Assembly (NCBI GenBank): GCA_039182435.1
Contig: JBCDCC010000038.1
Location: 1 to 15,699 of the forward strand
DNA length: 15,699 nt
DNA from: JBCCKC01 sp039182435
GTDB lineage: Bacteria; Verrucomicrobiota; Verrucomicrobiia; Opitutales; Coraliomargaritaceae
Direction: 5' to 3'
In this document: piece after piece, positions 13,025-15,699 of the stretch
How positions within the stretch are numbered: position 1 is the stretch's first letter
Layout: every line of letters begins with the position of its first letter
Made by a program: the position numbers and the translations under genes
The notes under the pieces: generated by a model
Seen by the model: the letters and a program-made list of their open reading frames with translations, nothing else
Databases searched by the model: none
What the model was told of the DNA's origin: nothing

Positions 13025-15699
13025 ATGAAGCGAACAAGTTCCTTTATCCGCTGTGCGCTTGCACTGGCGAGTTTCAGCCTGCTCACACCGCATCTTCAAG
13101 CGATTAAGATCGAAATCTCTAAGGAGCTCCAAGAGGAGATTGATGCCAAGAAAGCTGCTGAGCAGGAGGCTTTGGCTGAAGAGCTCAATGCCGATTCAAC
13201 GCAGATAGATAGGGGAGAGGAGTCTCCTTCGATGACTTTTGAAGTTCCTTCTACGGACGAAGGGAACGCTCTGGCCCAGGAAGGCGACGAAACAGAAGTT
13301 ACTTCCGGTTTCGCTTTGGAGAGTTCCGAAGAAGAAGTCACAACGGAGGACTTAGCCGATGGTGCGGGTCGTATCGCAGGGAAGGTTTTCGATGAAGATA
13401 CGGGTAGCCCCGTTCGTGGCGTCGCTATTCTTATCGAGGGCACCACTACCGCAACGATTACGGATAGTGAGGGACGTTACCGCCTGAACAATATTCCTGA
13501 AGGTTCCTACAGCCTTTCATTTGTTAAAACCGGCTATATAGAGGCAACGATCACGGATACAGGCGTTGTGGATGGCGAGTTGACGAAGCTCGATTTTGCA
13601 TTGCCTCCTCGCCCCGCCGAGATGTCGGACGAAGTTTATGAGCTTCAGGACTTCACGGTGACTGCCCAGCAAGTGGCCAGTCAGAACGTTGCGCTCCTCG
13701 CCCTGCGCCAGCAGTCGATCGCTTCGATTGATGCGCTCAGCTCGGAGGATTTTGCCAAGTTCGCCGCGAGTGATGTCGCTGAGGCTGTTTCTAAAATTAG
13801 TGGCGCTTCATTGAGTGATGGAAAGTATGTTGTCATCCGTGGACTGAATGACCGTTACAACACCACTTTGATTAATGGTGTGCGGCTGCCTAGCCCTGAT
13901 CCAGATCGCAAGGCGGTGGCTTTGGATATCTTTCCAACCAGTCTTTTCGAAGCTGTTGTCGCGCGTAAAACCTACACCTCTGACATGCCTGGTGAATCAT
14001 CGGGAGGATCCATAGAGATGCGGACAAAAAGTGTCCCGGAAGAGCCTTTCGTTAAATTCTCTTTTAGTGCCGGCGGGCAAGAGACTTCATCGAACACAGA
14101 TACTTTTTACGAAGATCCAGAACAGATCAGTCTAGGAGACTGGCTGGAAGGAGGAAATGATAATCGTGGTTATAGTTTTGTTCCGGGAACTTCGGAGTTT
14201 GTAAATGACTATCCTACGAATGTGGGTGGAGTTTCCTTCCCGAGGATGACGCCTGAAGTTGGCAAGTTGTCGCCGTTTGGAGATCGCAGCTACAGTTTGT
14301 CGCTTGGTGGGAGCACCCAGATCAACGAAACGCTGACAATAGGAGGTATTTTCGGGGCGAGGGTTTCTGAGAAACGTCGTAGTTCCTACAAAGAGCTATA
14401 CAAAATTGGCTTCGAAGAGGGAAGAGCGGTATTGGATCAGAGTGCTCTCGAGGCTGACGGAAATGGCGTCTTTAAGTCTGAAGAAGAATATGGGTTTTCC
14501 ATGCTTGCTGGTCTAGGCCTGAAAATTTCTGATCACTCCTCGATCGATTACGCTTACTTGAGGACTGAATCACTGACATCAACTGTTGAGCAAACCAAGT
14601 ATCAGGTTTTTGAACAGAGTTCTCCCGAGATTCCAGCTGGAGTTCTGGAGGAGGGTGTAGCGCTTGAGGATGATACTTTCTATGGGTATTTAGATACAGA
14701 AATTGGCTCTGAGGAACGCCTCTTAGAAGCCCACCAATTTTCTGGAGAGCATGCTTTTGACCTGCTCTTTGATGATTGGAGTTTCTCATGGTATTTTACT
14801 AAGGCCAAAATGGAGCAAAGTGAGCCGGATCAGCGTGCGATTGCTGAATATTTGTTTGATTATGACACTTTCGTAACGACGCCAGGTTTACCGCCAATTT
14901 CCCGCTATCAACGAGATACGGAGCAGGATAGTAGAATGTATGGCTTACGTTTGGGCCAGGAAATCGAGCTAGTAGATGGAGTGACTTTAGAGTTCGATTT
15001 AGGTTACGATAATGAGGGTTCTGAGCGTTCTTTTCAGCAGTTGGATACGGTGATTGCTCTGTTTGATGAAATAGACGACGTCACTTACGCGCCGATGCCA
15101 TTCCCCAATGTATTGGGGGTCGATGACGCGGATGCTGATAAATATAGTGAAGACTTCTTTGGAGTAGATCAGTTGGTCTTAGAGCTTTTCGAACTGCAAA
15201 TCGAGGGTGAGCAGTCCGCAGTGGATGACGCTTCTGCGCTTCTTCCTGGGCGTCTTGCAGCCTTGGGCACCGCTGAAGATAACTTCAATATACTTCAGGC
15301 GAACTTCGACGATGGTGTCGCCCAATGGGAGGCATTCACTACGCTTGATTTTGAGACGCAATATGATCCTTCGGACGCTAACCAGCTTTTGGCGTATCAG
15401 TTTTTTATAGAATCGAGTGAAGAGGCTCTGAATGATGTGGATATGATTACAGGTTTGACCCCAGCGCAGGAGGTGGCCGCTGCTCAGGAGGACGTGGATG
15501 AAACTTTAGCTGAAGTTGCTGAAGCAACTGTCGGATTGGATGAAATCACTACAGAAAGAGATGAATATCTCGCTGAGTCGATCGCGCTAATTAATCAGAT
15601 CGCTACTATGCCTGCTTTGGCCACGGATCCGACAGCATTTCCTACCTTTAGCTTCTTTGGTGACGAAAACTATATTCTCGAGACTCCGCTCGGGTTTTC
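13025..15699 (+). CDS. TonB-dependent receptor with carboxypeptidase-like N-terminal domain (partial, C-terminus off the right edge)
   Basis: Outer-membrane transporter that takes up a ligand using TonB energy; the ligand is not identifiable. 891 codons are open to the window end. In order: Sec signal peptide (about 1-26, MKRTSSF start, cleavage near LQA); an acidic Glu/Asp-rich linker (about 30-110); a CarboxypepD_reg-like beta-sandwich (about 114-195) starting GRIAGKVFDEDTGSPVRGV; the short LQDFTVTAQ segment; a plug domain (about 230-345) with VIRGLNDRYNTTLINGVRLP and a GGSIEMRTKS end; then barrel strands. From about residue 700 to 873 the sequence becomes acidic, Ala/Glu/Leu-rich and helix-like, unusual for a barrel. 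ATG 13025 is the start because the signal peptide follows. The gene is monocistronic here, after a regulatory-looking 315-base gap. Confidence 0.93.
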   Translation, partial: MKRTSSFIRCALALASFSLLTPHLQAIKIEISKELQEEIDAKKAAEQEALAEELNADSTQIDRGEESPSMTFEVPSTDEGNALAQEGDETEVTSGFALESSEEEVTTEDLADGAGRIAGKVFDEDTGSPVRGVAILIEGTTTATITDSEGRYRLNNIPEGSYSLSFVKTGYIEATITDTGVVDGELTKLDFALPPRPAEMSDEVYELQDFTVTAQQVASQNVALLALRQQSIASIDALSSEDFAKFAASDVAEAVSKISGASLSDGKYVVIRGLNDRYNTTLINGVRLPSPDPDRKAVALDIFPTSLFEAVVARKTYTSDMPGESSGGSIEMRTKSVPEEPFVKFSFSAGGQETSSNTDTFYEDPEQISLGDWLEGGNDNRGYSFVPGTSEFVNDYPTNVGGVSFPRMTPEVGKLSPFGDRSYSLSLGGSTQINETLTIGGIFGARVSEKRRSSYKELYKIGFEEGRAVLDQSALEADGNGVFKSEEEYGFSMLAGLGLKISDHSSIDYAYLRTESLTSTVEQTKYQVFEQSSPEIPAGVLEEGVALEDDTFYGYLDTEIGSEERLLEAHQFSGEHAFDLLFDDWSFSWYFTKAKMEQSEPDQRAIAEYLFDYDTFVTTPGLPPISRYQRDTEQDSRMYGLRLGQEIELVDGVTLEFDLGYDNEGSERSFQQLDTVIALFDEIDDVTYAPMPFPNVLGVDDADADKYSEDFFGVDQLVLELFELQIEGEQSAVDDASALLPGRLAALGTAEDNFNILQANFDDGVAQWEAFTTLDFETQYDPSDANQLLAYQFFIESSEEALNDVDMITGLTPAQEVAAAQEDVDETLAEVAEATVGLDEITTERDEYLAESIALINQIATMPALATDPTAFPTFSFFGDENYILETPLGF

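Overview
The window looks like chromosomal DNA from a PVC-group bacterium, most likely Verrucomicrobiota, class Opitutae. This is inferred from protein character only. The pointers are a ClpP resembling chlamydial ClpP2, an RpoD with a long Lys/Ala-rich head, a dnaG-rpoD pair, and a TonB receptor with an N-terminal carboxypeptidase-like domain. Base composition is moderately GC-rich and most of the DNA is coding. I see no rRNA, tRNA or CRISPR.

Layout. (1) 1-871, minus strand: rpiB followed by clpP, which runs off the left edge. (2) 1031-2156, plus strand: rpmG (ribosomal protein L33) with a strong terminator, then an inositol-monophosphatase-family gene. (3) 2185-8378, minus strand: a tightly spaced series in transcription order: TPR lipoprotein, dnaG, rpoD, small lipoprotein, tatA. 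It is a version of the macromolecular-synthesis operon in which rpsU is absent and a TPR lipoprotein precedes dnaG. (4) 8428-9961, plus strand: an exported DUF362 protein and a nuoA gene not followed by nuoB. (5) 10073-12709, plus strand: a three-domain protein (PTS EIIA, pyruvate-kinase-C-like, diadenylate cyclase), a small S23-type four-helix-bundle gene enclosed by imperfect inverted repeats, and trpA. (6) 12710-13024: a noncoding region with phased TGTTAC repeats. (7) 13025 to the right edge: a TonB-dependent receptor, incomplete in the window.

Most interesting points. The 452-residue protein at 10073-11431 joins a phosphorylatable EIIA-like domain to a DacZ-like c-di-AMP synthase, so sugar or nitrogen phosphotransfer state could be coupled to c-di-AMP. 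Its cyclase motif is also partly divergent. DnaG has lost three of the four zinc ligands of its N-terminal zinc finger. The S23 gene with its inverted-repeat ends looks like an rRNA intervening-sequence element located outside rRNA. The TonB receptor carries a long acidic, helix-prone segment inside what should be its beta-barrel.

Most genes are housekeeping: protein turnover, pentose phosphates, translation, replication priming, transcription initiation, protein export, respiration and tryptophan synthesis. The receptor and the DUF362/TPR proteins point to a Gram-negative envelope.
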